From positions 62,001 through 126,000 of the forward strand of contig NZ_QAON01000009.1 of assembly GCF_003051055.1 (NCBI RefSeq): a DNA stretch of 64,000 nucleotides, read 5' to 3'. Below, in pieces: positions 9,840 to 17,298 of the stretch. The translations under genes and the position numbers were made by a program. The notes beneath the pieces are model-generated. The model saw only the letters and a program-made list of their open reading frames with translations, made no database searches and was not told where the DNA came from. Origin of the DNA: Agitococcus lubricus. GTDB taxonomy: Bacteria > Pseudomonadota > Gammaproteobacteria > Pseudomonadales > Moraxellaceae. Position 1 is the stretch's first letter, and each line of letters begins with the position of its first letter.

Positions 9840-9868
9840 AATATAAATCTGATGACAGATGTCGTCAA
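9840..9868 (-). promoter_or_regulatory. Sigma-70-like promoter of monooxygenase operon 1
   Basis: On the minus strand, TTGACG (9868-9863) and TATATT (9845-9840) are separated by exactly 17 bases. The spacer overlaps operator-like repeat 1, so a repressor bound there would block RNA polymerase. The leader to the ATG at 9785 would be about 50 bases. Confidence 0.6.
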
Positions 9869-9891
9869 CTATTTTGATGACAATTGTCGTC
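9851..9891. promoter_or_regulatory. Two 16-bp inverted repeats, probable TetR operators (module 1)
   Basis: GATGACAGATGTCGTC (9851-9866) and GATGACAATTGTCGTC (9876-9891) are near-perfect palindromes starting 25 bases apart. They lie between the divergent TetR gene and the monooxygenase gene, and box 1 sits inside the monooxygenase promoter. They resemble the pair at 13151-13195 in module 2. Binding by the adjacent TetR protein is inferred. Confidence 0.7.
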
Positions 9892-9950
9892 AGATTTTGA
9901 CTAAACCTCAAGTGTTGCTAATCAGCTAAAATAGCCTTTATGATATAAAT

Positions 9951-10598
9951 ATGAAAAATCCAAGCAAACCATCCACGACTCGCAGTTATGCGGGCATTTC
10001 GCCAGAAGAGCGGGTAGCTCGTCGGCGTCAGCAATTTATTGATGCTGGTCGGCAATTATTTGGCACCATCGGCTACCGAAAGACGACTGTGCGCCTACTG
10101 TGTGCGGAAGCAGGGCTAACAGACCGCTATTTCTATGAGTCATTCCCTACCATTGAAGCCTTACTGGTGACGGTCTATCAAAATCTGATTGATGAATTAG
10201 AGCGGCGTATGCTCATGGCTTTAGCGACACAAGCGGAGAGCGATTTTAGTTCGCGTATTCGTGACGGTCTGGATGTTTTTTTTCAGGCAGCAGAAGATCC
10301 TGTGTTAGCACGCGTGGTATGGATTGAAATATTAGGCGTCAGCCCTGGTGCAGATGCAGTATATAATGTCGCACTACGTCGTTTTGTAAACATCATTTTC
10401 ATCTTTACTAAAACGCATGTACCTCTATTGTCGGTCTCAGACGCGGTGGCACGTAGTATGTGTATGGGACTCATTGGTGCTGTCAGTGAGACAGTGAAAG
10501 ATTGGGTACATAGTGGTTACGAACAGCCGCGTGAGGTCGTGGTGGAAGCGATGTCGGTCTTGTTCAAAAGTATGTTGACTTATATCCACGCAGAATAA
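9951..10598 (+). CDS. TetR-family transcriptional regulator (module 1)
   Basis: A 215-residue regulator. Residues about 25-75 form the TetR helix-turn-helix (FGTIGYRKTTVRLLCAEAG, then LTDRYFYESF); the rest is an all-helical ligand domain. It is divergent from the monooxygenase-SDR-hydrolase operon, with two palindromes in the gap, so it most likely represses that operon and itself until a ligand such as a ketone or steroid-like substrate binds. It is clearly related to the regulator at 13235: both share an ISPEER/VSPEQR-type lead, AEAxLTxRYFYESF and a long C-terminal domain. The start ATG is the first in frame. Confidence 0.9.
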   Translation: MKNPSKPSTTRSYAGISPEERVARRRQQFIDAGRQLFGTIGYRKTTVRLLCAEAGLTDRYFYESFPTIEALLVTVYQNLIDELERRMLMALATQAESDFSSRIRDGLDVFFQAAEDPVLARVVWIEILGVSPGADAVYNVALRRFVNIIFIFTKTHVPLLSVSDAVARSMCMGLIGAVSETVKDWVHSGYEQPREVVVEAMSVLFKSMLTYIHAE

Positions 10599-10681
10599 GA
10601 TTGTTTATAGCGCCTGATTATATCTGTATGCTCACTATATTTTTACAATCAACTATCAGCCTGAGATAATCCCTCTTGAGA

Positions 10682-10711
10682 TAAGAAGGCGAAATTTCTT
10701 TCGCCTTCTTA
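10682..10711. terminator. Bidirectional terminator hairpin
   Basis: TAAGAAGGCGAAA (10682-10694) pairs perfectly with TTTCGCCTTCTTA (10699-10711) around a TTTC loop. It sits between the convergent tetR gene and the second SDR gene, so it can end transcripts from both sides, although the U-runs are short. Confidence 0.6.
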
Positions 10712-10717
10712 AGGCGT

Positions 10718-11548
10718 TTAGCCCATCCATTTGGTGCTTAAAGATACAATTTTTTGATAGCCTGTTGGCAATAAACGCTGCATGGCATCAACCACATAAG
10801 CATCAGAACCAATTAAGGCACGGCGAGAGTCTTTTTGTACCGCTTTTAGAATCACATTGGCTGCTTCTGCGGGTGTGGTTCTGAATAGTTTTTCAAAGTT
10901 TTGTGTACTTGTTGACGGATTCAAACCAATGCTCTTAATGCTGTCATTCATTTTAGCGGCTTTAGCAATATTGGTTTTAATACCACCTGGATGAACACAA
11001 GTGACGCTGACTGGTGCATTTTCGATATCTAATTCTTGGCGTAGTGCTTCGGTAAAGCCACGTACCGCAAATTTACTGGCGTTATAAGCACTTTGAGAGG
11101 GTTGAGAGCAAAGACCAAAAATACTGGAAATATTGATAATATGGCCTTCACCAGACGCTTTTAAGTAAGGTAAAAATGCCTTGGTGCCATACACCACACC
11201 CCAGAAATTAATGTCCATGACCCATGCTAATTCATCATAACTCATGCCTTCAACGGTGCTACCTAACGCCACCCCTGCATTATTGAAAATTAAGTTGACT
11301 TTGCCGTGGTCACGGACGACGGCATCCGCCCAAGCATGGACGCCATCTTTATTGGAAACATCTAATTTTTGGCTAGTGACATTGATGCCAAAGGCTTTGG
11401 CTTGGGCGACGGTTTCTGCTAAGCCTGTTTCATTCACATCACTTAAGGCTAAATGACAACCTTGTTTAGCGAGGTTTAAGGCTAATGCACGACCAATGCC
11501 TGAGCCTGCCCCTGTGATTGCTGCGACTTTATTTGCAAATGATTTCAT
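10718..11548 (-). CDS. Short-chain dehydrogenase/reductase (module 2)
   Basis: A 276-residue classical SDR with ITGAGSGIG for NAD(P) binding, NNAG, the active-site Ser in INISSIFG, and YNASK. It is a paralogue of the SDR at 7508-8320 (shared HPGGI and SKFAVRGFTEAL motifs). It lies 117 bases downstream of monooxygenase 2 on the same strand. That gap has no terminator but holds two near-copies of GTCCCCAAG. No hydrolase follows it: the gene ends at a terminator shared with tetR 1. A role in alcohol/ketone interconversion ahead of Baeyer-Villiger oxidation is inferred. Confidence 0.9.
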   Translation of the reverse strand: MKSFANKVAAITGAGSGIGRALALNLAKQGCHLALSDVNETGLAETVAQAKAFGINVTSQKLDVSNKDGVHAWADAVVRDHGKVNLIFNNAGVALGSTVEGMSYDELAWVMDINFWGVVYGTKAFLPYLKASGEGHIINISSIFGLCSQPSQSAYNASKFAVRGFTEALRQELDIENAPVSVTCVHPGGIKTNIAKAAKMNDSIKSIGLNPSTSTQNFEKLFRTTPAEAANVILKAVQKDSRRALIGSDAYVVDAMQRLLPTGYQKIVSLSTKWMG

Positions 11549-11665
11549 GGATAATTACCTAGGTTGTAGCACCAGTGTCCCCAAGACAAATCGTGCTGTA
11601 TGTGGTGAACAGGGGACGAATCATAACAACTCTGTCCCCAAGGGATTAAAGCAGTTTAGGCCAAA

Positions 11666-13132
11666 TTAGCGGTCAATCTGATAATTTTGAGCATCAAAAC
11701 GTGCCGTTTTGCGTCTAAAGTCGAAGGTAAAGCCTGGCCAAAGGGTAGTATTTTTACCGCTGGCATTGACATACCAACTTTGACAGCCTGTACTCCACAC
11801 GGCACCGCCTAATTTCTCTTGTAAATCGGTGTTGAAGCTCTGTTGGCTCTCGGCTTTAACATCCACTTCTTTCCAGCCGTATTTCTGCATTTTCTTAACA
11901 AAGTCCATGACATAAGCCACTTGTGACTCAATCATAAATACCATGGAGCTATGACCTAAACCTGTGTTGGGACCCATCAATAAAAATAAATTGGGAAAAC
12001 CCGACATAGTACTGCCCAAATAGGCTTGTGCGCCTTCTTGCCATGTGTCTAATAAATCGACACCGCCTTTACCAAAAATTGCCCCGCGTGGAATGGGATC
12101 TTGTGCCTTAAAGCCTGTGCCAAAAATAATCGCATCAATTGGACGTTCTACACCATCATCGCCCACAATGCTGTGCGCGCGCACTTCTTTAATCCCATGG
12201 GTGATAACATCTACATTCTTTTGCGCTAAAGAGGGGAGATAGTCGTTAGAAATCAACACACGTTTACAACCAAAGGCGTAATCGGGCGTGACTTTTTTTC
12301 GTAATACGGGGTCTTTGATGGCTTGACGAATATGACGACGAGCTTGCAGTTCGGGCAGTTTCATCACGCGCGGATTAAGTACAAAACCTAAAACACGGCT
12401 TTCTAGTTGTAAATAAATGGCATTACGCATCGCTTCTTGGGTTTGTGGTGCATACTTAAATAGAGTGCGTTCAGCGCGTGTAATGTCACGGTCGGGTTTA
12501 GGCATAATCCACGGTGGTGTACGCTGATACAAATCTAAATGCGCGACTTTAGGCACAATTTGTGGCACAAACTGAATAGCACTGGCACCTGTACCAATGA
12601 CGGCAACGCGTTTGCCTGTTAAGTCATAGTCGTGTTGCCAATCTTGAGAGTGGAACTGTACGCCTTTGAATTTGCTTAAGCCTTTAATGGATGGATAAGC
12701 AGGAGTACTTAGACCGCCCATACCCGATACCACGACATTGGCTAAAATGGTTTGACCACTGGCGGTTTCTAAACGCCATAATTTATGTTCTTCTTCATAG
12801 ACGGCTGTTTTAACGGCTTGCCCAAATTGGATGTGTGGCATCAGACCATATTTACGCGCACAATGTTGTAAATAGGCTTTGATTTCGGGTTGCGGGGCAT
12901 ACATGCGTGTCCAATTAGGATTTGGCTCAAACGAAAAAGAGTATAAATGGGATTGCACATCACAGGCACAACCAGGGTAATGGTTATCACGCCATGTGCC
13001 GCCGACATCATCGGCTTTTTCTAAAATGGTAAAATGGTTAAAACCTGCTTTTTTGAGGGCAATCCCCATGCCTAAGCCAGAAAAACCAGTGCCAATAACA
13101 ACCACTTGGTAATCGGGAACAATTGTGTGCAT
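11666..13132 (-). CDS. Flavin-containing monooxygenase, Baeyer-Villiger type (module 2)
   Basis: A 488-residue paralogue of the module 1 enzyme. GTGFSG binds FAD near the N terminus, GTGASA marks the NADPH domain near residue 175, and the signature F-x-G-x-x-x-H-x-x-x-W reads FKGVQFHSQDWQ with Gln at the last position. The two copies differ through much of the substrate domain, so different ketone ranges are plausible. The gene is divergent from the TetR gene at 13235. The shared gap has overlapping promoters for both genes and two operator-like repeats. Confidence 0.9.
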   Translation of the reverse strand: MHTIVPDYQVVVIGTGFSGLGMGIALKKAGFNHFTILEKADDVGGTWRDNHYPGCACDVQSHLYSFSFEPNPNWTRMYAPQPEIKAYLQHCARKYGLMPHIQFGQAVKTAVYEEEHKLWRLETASGQTILANVVVSGMGGLSTPAYPSIKGLSKFKGVQFHSQDWQHDYDLTGKRVAVIGTGASAIQFVPQIVPKVAHLDLYQRTPPWIMPKPDRDITRAERTLFKYAPQTQEAMRNAIYLQLESRVLGFVLNPRVMKLPELQARRHIRQAIKDPVLRKKVTPDYAFGCKRVLISNDYLPSLAQKNVDVITHGIKEVRAHSIVGDDGVERPIDAIIFGTGFKAQDPIPRGAIFGKGGVDLLDTWQEGAQAYLGSTMSGFPNLFLLMGPNTGLGHSSMVFMIESQVAYVMDFVKKMQKYGWKEVDVKAESQQSFNTDLQEKLGGAVWSTGCQSWYVNASGKNTTLWPGFTFDFRRKTARFDAQNYQIDR

Positions 13133-13148
13133 TATGTGTATACCAAAC

Positions 13149-13177
13149 TAGACAACGATTGTTGTCAAATTTATAAT
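13149..13177 (+). promoter_or_regulatory. Promoter of tetR gene 2
   Basis: TAGACA (13149-13154), 17-base spacer, TATAAT (13172-13177). The -35 element overlaps operator-like box A, which fits autoregulation. Confidence 0.6.
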
Positions 13178-13195
13178 CTGACAATATATGTTGTC
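13151..13195. promoter_or_regulatory. Two 16-bp inverted repeats, probable TetR operators (module 2)
   Basis: GACAACGATTGTTGTC (13151-13166) and GACAATATATGTTGTC (13180-13195) are inverted repeats starting 29 bases apart. Each covers one of the two divergent promoters. They share the pattern GAyrAC-N4-GTyGTC with the module 1 boxes, apart from one mismatch in the left arm of the second box. Confidence 0.7.
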
Positions 13196-13197
13196 AA
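13170..13197 (-). promoter_or_regulatory. Promoter of monooxygenase gene 2
   Basis: On the minus strand, TTGACA (13197-13192), 16-base spacer, TATAAA (13175-13170). Its -10 overlaps the -10 of the divergent tetR promoter, and its -35 overlaps operator-like box B. Confidence 0.6.
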
Positions 13198-13234
13198 CAT
13201 ATGAATGCCCTAAATAGAGAGTTTTTTTACAAAA

Positions 13235-13951
13235 ATGACTGAATCATTGTCTGATGGTAAGAAAAAACGTAGTTTTCGTGGTGTCAGTCCCGAACAACGT
13301 CAAGCGGAGCGCCAACAAAAGTTTTTAGAGGCCGCATTACAATGTTATGGCACACATGGTTTTTATCATGTCACCGTACGCGAGTTGTGTGCTGAAGCTA
13401 AATTGACGGAACGTTATTTTTATGAGTCGTTTAAGAATAGCGAAGCCTTGTTGGTCGCGGTGTATCAGCGTTTAATTACCGATATGCAAAATACGATTAT
13501 CAGCAAAGTCTTGTCGGCAGGAACACAAGCCCCCAATGCGTTGATTCGTTTGGGGTTGACCACTTTTTTACGGTATGTGTCTGAGGATGCGCGTATTGCG
13601 CGTATTTTATTTATTGATATTCCCCATGTGCGTTTTGAAAATAAAGCCCTGATTATGGAGACCATGAGTACCTTTGATACCATGCTGCAACAGTTTGGCC
13701 GTATTTTGTTTCCGCATTTGCCAGAAGAAGGCGTGAATGTCGAGTTAGTCACGTCGGGCTTAAACGGCGCTAACATCCATATTGTCATGCGTTGGGTACA
13801 CAGTGGCTTTAGTTACCCCTTTGAAGAGGTGTTAGAAAGTTGTTTTACGATTTTTGCGGCAATGGCGGCATATTTGGCGCAACATCAACAGACGCCTGTG
13901 TTATCTGAGGCGAGTAGTGCTGTTGAAAATACGCCTGCGCTTGATGTGTAG
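13235..13951 (+). CDS. TetR-family transcriptional regulator (module 2)
   Basis: A 238-residue regulator with an N-terminal TetR helix-turn-helix (CYGTHGFYHVTVRELCAEA then LTERYFYESF, about residues 35-70) and a helical ligand domain. It is a paralogue of the regulator at 9951. It is divergent from monooxygenase 2, and box A overlaps its own promoter, so it probably represses both genes. The last 25 residues (rich in Ala, Ser, Thr, Pro) look disordered and are overlapped by a possible minus-strand frame. Confidence 0.9.
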   Translation: MTESLSDGKKKRSFRGVSPEQRQAERQQKFLEAALQCYGTHGFYHVTVRELCAEAKLTERYFYESFKNSEALLVAVYQRLITDMQNTIISKVLSAGTQAPNALIRLGLTTFLRYVSEDARIARILFIDIPHVRFENKALIMETMSTFDTMLQQFGRILFPHLPEEGVNVELVTSGLNGANIHIVMRWVHSGFSYPFEEVLESCFTIFAAMAAYLAQHQQTPVLSEASSAVENTPALDV

Positions 13952-14072
13952 GCGAAAAATCGATGCCTTCTTCCAGCGTGTGTATCACAGGTAGTGTGAC
14001 TGCACAGGCATGACCTTCAACGCGAAAGTCTGCTGCTGACAGGGCGCTGTTGTGCTTAAAAAGTGTGGGCAT
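13845..14072 (-). CDS. Possible small gene downstream of tolC-like gene (doubtful)
   Basis: A 75-codon frame starting inside the end of the TolC-like gene (17-base overlap) and running antisense into the end of tetR 2 for 107 bases. An AAGAGA stands about 7 bases before its ATG. The product has no membrane segment and no motif I recognise. The TetR end it overlaps looks disordered, so either frame could be the less constrained one. It may be a coupled third gene of the efflux operon or a chance frame. Confidence 0.25.
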   Translation of the reverse strand: MPTLFKHNSALSAADFRVEGHACAVTLPVIHTLEEGIDFSPTHQAQAYFQQHYSPQITQASVDVAPNMPPLPQKS

Positions 14073-15366
14073 ATTGTGTCTCTTGTGTCTTGTTGGTTGA
14101 TAGCTGGCGTGTATCTGGCGTTAATACCGATAAATCACCGATGACTGAAAGCACTTGATAAGACGCCAGACCTCTCTCTTGTTCACTTAATAACAAATTG
14201 ATTTTTGCAGCCAATAATTCGCGCTCTGCATTCAATAAATCAAGTGTGGTACGTGTGCCGACCTGTAGTTCTTTTTGTGTGCTAAGGAGGGCGATTTGTG
14301 CCGCTTGTACTTGGGCTTGATACGCAGGGACTTGTGCATTTGCCGCTTGCCAATGTTGCCATGCACTCGTCATGTCTTGTTGAATCGTCGCGCGCTCATC
14401 GATGAGTTGTTGTTGACTGGCAAGGTATTCTGCCTGAGCACTGCGGATTAATGCCTGTGGCCGCCCGCCTTGATAGAGCGGTAGTTGCGCCTGTACAAAA
14501 ACGCCCCACGTACTCATGCGCTCATAGCCAAAATCCGTATTGTCTTGACTGGATGCTCTGGCCTGTAAATTGATACGGGCTTTATCGTCACTTTCGGCGA
14601 GTTGAATGGCTTTTTCCTTGAGTTGGACTTGTTGCATTTGGCTTTGCAAGCGTGGCGATTGTTGTGCCAGTACTAAGGCTGCTTCTAAGTTGGCAGGTAG
14701 AGGGATATTTGGTAACTGTAGGCTAATCTGTTGTGGGACTTGCCCTGTTAACTGCTGAAAACGTGCTTCACTAATGACCAGTTGCGCTTGCGCTTGACTG
14801 AGTTGCGCTTTGGCTTCGGCAAGGCGTGCATCTGCCAAGGCGATATCGGTGCGAGTGACTTCGCCTGCATTGAAGCGTTTAACCGTATCTTGTTGTGCTT
14901 GACTTAAGGTATTCACGGTTTGCTGGTATAAATTGATTAACGATTGGTCTTTACCAATGGCGGCATAAGCGATAATCGTTTGCATGGCAATCGTGATTTG
15001 GCGTTGTAGTTGCGCTGTTTCACTGACAGTTAACTGGAGTTTGGCCATATCAACCGCCGTGTCTAACGCGCCCGCACTGTACAATGATTGATTGACCACC
15101 AAACTAAGCTGGTTAGGCCAACGTAAACCTGATTCAGGAAAGGGAGCACGGGTATCTACACGGGAACGACCCCATTCACCTGTCAGCATCACGTGCGGTT
15201 TTAACTGCGCTTGCTGCTGTTGTACCTCGGCTATTTGCGCTTGAATCTGTTGTTGCCCTGCTTGTAGTTGCGGGTGAAAGATCAGTGCCTGTTCAACAGC
15301 TTCAGCAAGGCTTTGTGCTTGGGCAAATAAGGGAATACATAACAGCATAAACGCGCCTAACTTCAT
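14056..15366 (-). CDS. TolC-family outer membrane efflux protein
   Basis: A 436-residue protein with a signal peptide ending near AQA-QS (about residue 18) and two repeated Gln/Ala-rich alpha-helical halves typical of TolC/OEP proteins (conserved helical segments near 150-210 and 330-390). It would form the trimeric outer membrane channel for the EmrA/EmrB-type pump encoded divergently at 16270-18839. Its ATG overlaps the stop of the tetR gene upstream by four bases (ATGA), so regulator and channel are co-translated. Confidence 0.9.
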   Translation of the reverse strand: MKLGAFMLLCIPLFAQAQSLAEAVEQALIFHPQLQAGQQQIQAQIAEVQQQQAQLKPHVMLTGEWGRSRVDTRAPFPESGLRWPNQLSLVVNQSLYSAGALDTAVDMAKLQLTVSETAQLQRQITIAMQTIIAYAAIGKDQSLINLYQQTVNTLSQAQQDTVKRFNAGEVTRTDIALADARLAEAKAQLSQAQAQLVISEARFQQLTGQVPQQISLQLPNIPLPANLEAALVLAQQSPRLQSQMQQVQLKEKAIQLAESDDKARINLQARASSQDNTDFGYERMSTWGVFVQAQLPLYQGGRPQALIRSAQAEYLASQQQLIDERATIQQDMTSAWQHWQAANAQVPAYQAQVQAAQIALLSTQKELQVGTRTTLDLLNAERELLAAKINLLLSEQERGLASYQVLSVIGDLSVLTPDTRQLSTNKTQETQYAHTF

Positions 15367-16007
15367 GCTTGATAGCCTCGTAAAAAGGTTCGTACCGCAT
15401 CTTTGACATAATCATCACGGTCGATATGCTCGGGAAAAGGGGACAGTCCCAATAAAGCTCGCCATTGCACATGGCCTTTAATCATTTCCATAAACTGAAT
15501 CGCTGCAATGTGAGGATGTGGACAATCAATCACCCCTGCGTGGTGATGTCGTTCCAAAAAGTCAGCCAGTAAACCTAAACCATATTTGGGGCCTGTGTTG
15601 TAGGCCATGTGCGCAAGGTCAGGAAAACGTGCCGCTTCGGAAGCTAAGGCTCGAATCATGGCAATACGCTCGGCATCCACAGAAGCGCTTAACACCCGCT
15701 GTGCAAAGTGTGTTAATGTTTGCTCTAAATCATCACTCACATCATTGGGAATTTCCAGTTGCGCCAGAAAGGCTTGGCAACGTTCGGCAAACATGGCGGC
15801 AAATAAGCCTTCTTTACTGCCAAAATATTTATACACACTGGCTTTAGAGCCACCTGTACGTTGTACAACCTCATCAATACTGGTGCCTGCGTAGCCTTTT
15901 TCTAAAAAAATAGCGCGTGCCGCTTGTAAAAAAGCGTCCCGCCGTTGTTCTCCGCGCGAGGTCGCAGGACAACAAGGCCAAGTGAGTTTATGATTATCGT
16001 TTATCAT
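15363..16007 (-). CDS. TetR/AcrR-family repressor of the efflux locus
   Basis: A 214-residue regulator with an N-terminal helix-turn-helix (FLEKGYAGTSIDEVVQRTGG, SKASVYKYFGSKEGLF) and an AcrR-like C-terminal domain. A GTG three codons upstream (16016) is also in frame. I prefer the ATG at 16007 because the AAGG at about 16018-16021 is better spaced for it. It is the first gene of an operon with the TolC-like channel and is divergent from the pump genes. The palindrome at 16215-16230 is the likely binding site. Confidence 0.85.
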   Translation of the reverse strand: MINDNHKLTWPCCPATSRGEQRRDAFLQAARAIFLEKGYAGTSIDEVVQRTGGSKASVYKYFGSKEGLFAAMFAERCQAFLAQLEIPNDVSDDLEQTLTHFAQRVLSASVDAERIAMIRALASEAARFPDLAHMAYNTGPKYGLGLLADFLERHHHAGVIDCPHPHIAAIQFMEMIKGHVQWRALLGLSPFPEHIDRDDYVKDAVRTFLRGYQA

Positions 16008-16203
16008 CAGTGACACACCTTGGTTGCGTAAAGTCCGTGTTAAGAGTTGTTGAATAACAGAAAAACTCGTTGCGCTATTTTACCCATTAACGCCACGCGC
16101 ACGCAAAATATCAATCCACTCGACCCTATGATTCATGGCTAACTGACGTAAACCTATTGGCATTTGTCAGGCCAAATATCGTCTTAAAGCTCTCGATAAG
16201 GGC

Positions 16204-16232
16204 TTGAAATGAACTGTACTGTTCAGTACATT
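16204..16232 (+). promoter_or_regulatory. Pump promoter overlapped by palindromic operator
   Basis: TTGAAA (16204-16209), 17-base spacer, TACATT (16227-16232). Inside it is TGTACTGTTCAGTACA (16215-16230), a 16-base palindrome with perfect 7-base arms, typical of a TetR-type operator. It lies 40 bases upstream of the membrane fusion protein gene. Confidence 0.7.
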
Positions 16233-16269
16233 ATCAAACATGGTTTAAGAATACAAGAGAGTTGCCATC

Positions 16270-17298
16270 ATGAGTCAACCAAGCACCAATAAGCTGCCCT
16301 TTGTCATTGTGGGATTGTTGCTTATTTTGGGCATAGGATTAGGCACGTATTGGGCGATGTATGGTCGTTATCAGGAATCTACGGATAATGCGTATATCAA
16401 AGCAGAAACCACCTTTATCACGCCGCGTGTAGGAGGGGAGGTTGTTGAATTATTAGTGAAAAATAATCAACGTGTGCGTGCGGGTGAGGTGTTGCTACGT
16501 TTAGAAAATACCGACTACAAAGCAAAAGTAGAAAATGCCCGCGCACTATTAGCGATGAAACAGGCCGCTTTAGGCATAAATTATCAGCAAAATCAGATGC
16601 AAAAGGCCTTGACTCAGGAAGCACAGGCCAATTTACGTGCCGCAAAAACAGAGGTCACACGTTTAGCATTAGAACTAGAACGGGCAAAAACATTGGTAGC
16701 AGAGGGCGTGGCTACCAAGCAGCGTTTAGATAATGCCAATGCCGCCTATCAAAGTGCCTTAGCCAATGCCGAGCGTAGTCAAGCGGCGATTATTGCGGCA
16801 CAAGCCCAACAAGCTGCTGTGGGGACGGGTCGAGAGCAAGCCTTGGCGGAAATAGAGGCGGCAAAAGCCAGTTTAGCCTTAGCCGAGTTAGACTTGGCCG
16901 CGACGGAAATTAAAGCGCCTATTGCGGGCGTCGTGGGGGATTTAGGCGCGCGTTTAGGTAGTCGTGTGGCGGTAGGTTCACGTTTATTGGCGATTGTGCC
17001 CGTGGCCGATGTGTTTGTAGAAGCAAACTTCAAAGAAACCCAACTCACGCACATGCAAGTCGGACAACGCGCCCAAATTAGCGTCGATGCCTATCAGGAT
17101 AAAATATTTACAGGCCATGTTGACAGTATTGCTCCTGCCTCTGGTGCTGAGTTTGCCTTGTTGCCACCCGATAATGCGACGGGTAATTTTAATAAAATAG
17201 TGCAGCGCTTATCGGTTAAGATTTTACTTGACCAGCCAAACGACGGACTATTATTAAAGTCTGGTATGTCTGCACAAGTGACGGTGAGCCTCAAATGA
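16270..17298 (+). CDS. emrA: EmrA/HlyD-type membrane fusion protein of an efflux pump
   Basis: A 342-residue periplasmic adaptor with one N-terminal membrane segment (about 11-31), a lipoyl half-motif (TFITPRVGGEVVELLVKNNQRV), a long Ala/Gln-rich coiled coil (about 85-200), the second lipoyl half (IKAPIAGVVGDLGARLGSRV) and a beta-barrel domain. It bridges the inner membrane MFS pump to the TolC-like channel. Its stop overlaps the start of the MFS gene by four bases. EmrA is assigned from domain order and partner; substrate is unknown. Confidence 0.9.
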   Translation: MSQPSTNKLPFVIVGLLLILGIGLGTYWAMYGRYQESTDNAYIKAETTFITPRVGGEVVELLVKNNQRVRAGEVLLRLENTDYKAKVENARALLAMKQAALGINYQQNQMQKALTQEAQANLRAAKTEVTRLALELERAKTLVAEGVATKQRLDNANAAYQSALANAERSQAAIIAAQAQQAAVGTGREQALAEIEAAKASLALAELDLAATEIKAPIAGVVGDLGARLGSRVAVGSRLLAIVPVADVFVEANFKETQLTHMQVGQRAQISVDAYQDKIFTGHVDSIAPASGAEFALLPPDNATGNFNKIVQRLSVKILLDQPNDGLLLKSGMSAQVTVSLK

